Assembly (NCBI GenBank): GCA_030431635.1
Contig: JAUIIL010000007.1
Coordinates: 1 to 64,000, forward strand
From: Bacteriovoracia bacterium
Lineage (GTDB): Bacteria; Bdellovibrionota; Bacteriovoracia; Bacteriovoracales; Bacteriovoracaceae
DNA length: 64,000 nt
Direction of reading: 5' to 3'
Part shown: in pieces, positions 61,666 through 64,000 of the stretch
Numbering within the stretch: position 1 is the stretch's first letter
Layout of the letters: every line of letters begins with the position of its first letter
Position numbers and translations under genes: made by a program
The notes under the pieces: model-generated
Databases searched by the model: none
What the model was told of the DNA's origin: nothing
Seen by the model: the letters and a program-made list of their open reading frames with translations, nothing else

Positions 61666-63873
61666 ATGGCAGTTCAGGCCCAAACTCGAGCAAAGAAAAA
61701 TATAAAGCCAGCGCCTAAATTAAATAAGAAAAAAGTGGCCACTAAAAAAGTTTCAAGTAAACAAAAAAAGAAACTTGATATCATCAAAAAATATAAATTA
61801 AGTTCTGATGACTTGAAGAAAATGCTTCACAATATTTTCACTTCAAGAAAGCTGGATGACACAGAAATTCAAATGAAAAAACAATCAAAAGCATTTTTTC
61901 AAATCTCTGGTGCTGGCCATGAAGGTATCTTAACTGCCGTTTCAAGCATTCTTAAGCCTCGTTATGATTATTTTATCCCTTACTATAGGGATAGAGCTCT
62001 ATGTACGGGACTTGGTGTGACTCCTTATGAAATGCTTTGTCAGGCCAATGGTAATATTGGGGATTCTGCTTCTCATGGAAGACAAATGCCTGCTCATTGG
62101 GGAAATGTAAAACTCAACATTATTAATAAATCCTCATGTACGGGGACTCAGTTTTTACAAGCTGTAGGGATCTCAGAGGCCGGAAAGTTTTTGGCTTCTC
62201 TAAGTCTAAAAGATTCCCCAGTCTATCATGGTGATGAAATTGTTTATACTTCCTGTGGAGACGGGACAACTTCTCAAGGAGAGTTTTGGGAAGGATTAAC
62301 TACGGCATGCGTGAATAAGCTTCCAGTTTTATTTATGGTTGAAGATAACGGGTACGCTATCTCTGTCCCTGTTGAAGTTCAAACACCTGCGGGCTCTATT
62401 TCTAAAGCACTAGAAAATTTTCCCGGATTAAAAATTTTTGAAGTCGATGGGAATTGCCCTATTGAAAGCTATGAAGTGATTAAAGAAGCAGAGAAATATC
62501 TAAGAGCGGGACATGGTCCTGTTCTCGTTCACGCTCATGTTACAAGACCTTATTCTCACTCTCTTTCTGATGATCACTCCATGTATAGAACTCAAGAAGA
62601 GCTCCAAAAAGAAAAACAAGAAGATGTCATTAATTCATTTCCTCAATTTCTAATGGAAACAGATCTTTTATCAGAAGAAGAAATTGAAGGTTTAAAAAAT
62701 CAGGTTACAAAAGAAGTGAAAGAAGCACTCAAACAAGCGCTGGAAACTTCATGGCCTGAGAAATCAACTTATGCTGATCATCTCTATTCTGAAGAGGTCG
62801 ATCCTACTTCATCTGAGTTTGAAGCAGAAGCAAACTTCTCTGGAAAAAACGATATTCCGATGGCTAGTGCCATTAATATGACTTTGAAAGCTGAACTTAA
62901 GCGTAATCCTCTTATGAGAATGTTTGGAGAGGATGTAGCGGACTTTACTCAAGAAGAAAAATTAAAGTCTGATCTCAAAGGAAAAGGAGGAGTTTTTAAG
63001 GTAACGAGTGGTTGCCAGCGCTCCTCAATTGATGGCCAAGTTTTTAATTCTCCACTGGCCGAAGCTAATATTATTGGCCGAGCGATTGGACAGGCCATGC
63101 GTGGTCTCAAACCAGTGGTTGAAATTCAGTTTTTTGATTATATTTGGACTGCTTATATGCAGCTAAAAAATGAAATGGCGACGACTCGTTACCGCTCTGG
63201 CGGAGATTTTAAATGTCCTATGGTGGTGAGAGTTCCTATTGGTGGATATTTAAGAGGTGGCTCAATTTACCACTCTCAGTCTGGAGAGTCCCTTTTTACC
63301 CACATACCAGGAATAAGAGTTGTTTTTCCTTCAAACGCCTTAGATGCGATTGGGCTTTTAAGAACAGCAATTAGATGTGATGACCCTGTGATGTTTTTAG
63401 AACATAAACATTTGTACTATCAAGGTTATAATAGGACAGCAGACCCAGGAGAGGATTATATGATTCCTTTTGGTAAGGCCCGTTTGGCCAGAGAGGGAAG
63501 TGATGCCACTATTGTATGTTGGGGAGCACTTGTTCAGAAATCAATTGATGCTGCTAAAGAGTTGGAGTCTCAAGGTTACTCGATTGAAGTACTCGATTTA
63601 AGAACTTTGGCCCCATTTGATATGGAATCTATTAAGAAGTCGTTGTCAAAAACAAATAGAATCCTCATTGCTCATGAGGAGCATAAAACCTCAGGTTTTG
63701 CCGGTGAAATAGCGGCCAGAATTAACGAAGAGTGTTTTGATTTACTGGATGCTCCTATTCTTAGAGTTGCTTCAAAAGATACTCATGTGGCCTATTGTCC
63801 TGACTTAGAAGAAGTTATTTTGCCACAGGTAAGTGATGTGAAACAAAAACTCACGGAGCTATTATCTTTTTAA
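61666..63873 (+). CDS. Fused alpha-beta branched-chain 2-oxoacid dehydrogenase E1
   Basis: This thiamine-diphosphate enzyme (735 residues) joins E1-alpha (~60-360) and E1-beta (~400-735), separate chains in most bacteria. The alpha part has SGAGHEGI, YRDRAL and the TPP motif SCGDGTTSQGEFWEGL...EDNGYAIS. The beta part has MFGEDVADF, NSPLAEANIIGRAIGQAMRG, EIQFFDYIWTA and HEEHKTSGFAGEIAA. Start at ATG 61666 (GGGAG upstream) is preferred over 61654. A Lys-rich stretch (~10-50) precedes the catalytic domain and may bind E2. With leucine dehydrogenase nearby, branched-chain 2-oxo acids are the likely substrates. E2 and E3 are not in the window. Confidence 0.9.
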   Translation: MAVQAQTRAKKNIKPAPKLNKKKVATKKVSSKQKKKLDIIKKYKLSSDDLKKMLHNIFTSRKLDDTEIQMKKQSKAFFQISGAGHEGILTAVSSILKPRYDYFIPYYRDRALCTGLGVTPYEMLCQANGNIGDSASHGRQMPAHWGNVKLNIINKSSCTGTQFLQAVGISEAGKFLASLSLKDSPVYHGDEIVYTSCGDGTTSQGEFWEGLTTACVNKLPVLFMVEDNGYAISVPVEVQTPAGSISKALENFPGLKIFEVDGNCPIESYEVIKEAEKYLRAGHGPVLVHAHVTRPYSHSLSDDHSMYRTQEELQKEKQEDVINSFPQFLMETDLLSEEEIEGLKNQVTKEVKEALKQALETSWPEKSTYADHLYSEEVDPTSSEFEAEANFSGKNDIPMASAINMTLKAELKRNPLMRMFGEDVADFTQEEKLKSDLKGKGGVFKVTSGCQRSSIDGQVFNSPLAEANIIGRAIGQAMRGLKPVVEIQFFDYIWTAYMQLKNEMATTRYRSGGDFKCPMVVRVPIGGYLRGGSIYHSQSGESLFTHIPGIRVVFPSNALDAIGLLRTAIRCDDPVMFLEHKHLYYQGYNRTADPGEDYMIPFGKARLAREGSDATIVCWGALVQKSIDAAKELESQGYSIEVLDLRTLAPFDMESIKKSLSKTNRILIAHEEHKTSGFAGEIAARINEECFDLLDAPILRVASKDTHVAYCPDLEEVILPQVSDVKQKLTELLSF

Positions 63874-63900
63874 TTCTTTGTTGGAAAAAAGTGCAAAAAA

Positions 63901-63947
63901 AAAGAGAGTGGGGAACATAAGATTAAAAAACTCTCTCCACTCTCTTT
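63901..63947 (-). terminator. Hairpin terminator, better suited to a minus-strand gene from the right
   Basis: AAAGAGAGTGG (63901-63911) and CCACTCTCTTT (63937-63947) are perfect 11-base arms with a 25-base loop. Read on the minus strand the stem continues into a run of T (the A run at 63892-63903), so it fits a minus-strand gene beyond the window, and may also end the E1 transcript. Confidence 0.6.
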
Positions 63948-64000
63948 AACAAAAACATCTCGAACCTACTCTCTACTTTAGGTCCAGCTTCTCTCTGTAC

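Overview
The window is AT-rich, densely coding chromosomal DNA with no gene-free stretch over 300 bases. Family resemblances, small lipoproteins and giant exported proteins suggest a Bdellovibrio-and-like organism of the Bacteriovorax/Halobacteriovorax type (inference; no 16S is present). The first ~50 bases are the 3' end of a 23S rRNA. There is no insertion sequence, CRISPR array or intact tRNA.

Layout. 0.1-5 kb: DUF72 protein, lspA, ftsK, then two small envelope proteins behind a clear sigma-54 promoter. 5-16 kb: a housekeeping run, rpsB-tsf-pyrH-frr-uppS-cdsA-rseP-tsaB, then a decayed phosphatidylserine decarboxylase homologue, pssA, truA and tig. dxr is missing from its usual place between cdsA and rseP. 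15.7-19.3 kb: a stand-alone ComEC-like membrane protein on the minus strand, then nadC-nadB. 45-64 kb: epmA/Nudix head to head, ftsY, zapA, a 5-formyl-THF cyclo-ligase, rny, small membrane and redox proteins, a CorC-type transporter, leucine dehydrogenase, a B12/radical-SAM protein and a fused alpha-beta 2-oxoacid dehydrogenase E1.

The most interesting part is 19.5-44.8 kb. Apart from rimO it holds very large proteins that nearly all begin with a signal peptide yet carry domains normally found in the cytoplasm. These are: (a) a 1565-residue ClpB-like AAA+ chain ending in an FtsH-peptidase-like domain; (b) a 1568-residue helical protein with two internal membrane segments; (c) a PrkA-like AAA+ ATPase with a signal peptide; (d) a 2094-residue protein with two decayed ClpB-like modules and one intact AAA+ module; and (e) a protein that fuses SpoVR/YcgB to a DUF444/YeaH von Willebrand A domain. 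PrkA, DUF444 and SpoVR are the three partners of the cytoplasmic YeaG-YeaH-YcgB (PrkA-YhbH-SpoVR) system. Here all three appear in exported form within 13 kb, two fused, together with a giant AAA+ protein. I regard this as the candidate undescribed system. GGCC, abundant in the core genes, falls to roughly chance level across 32-45 kb, which supports a separate history or different constraint.

Transcription signals are unusually readable. Several genes (DUF72, lspA, psd-like, rimO, zapA, an SDR) have a -10 element about 6 bases before the start codon, and most lack a Shine-Dalgarno sequence, which suggests leaderless mRNAs. Functions are assigned from motifs read by eye; no database search was run.
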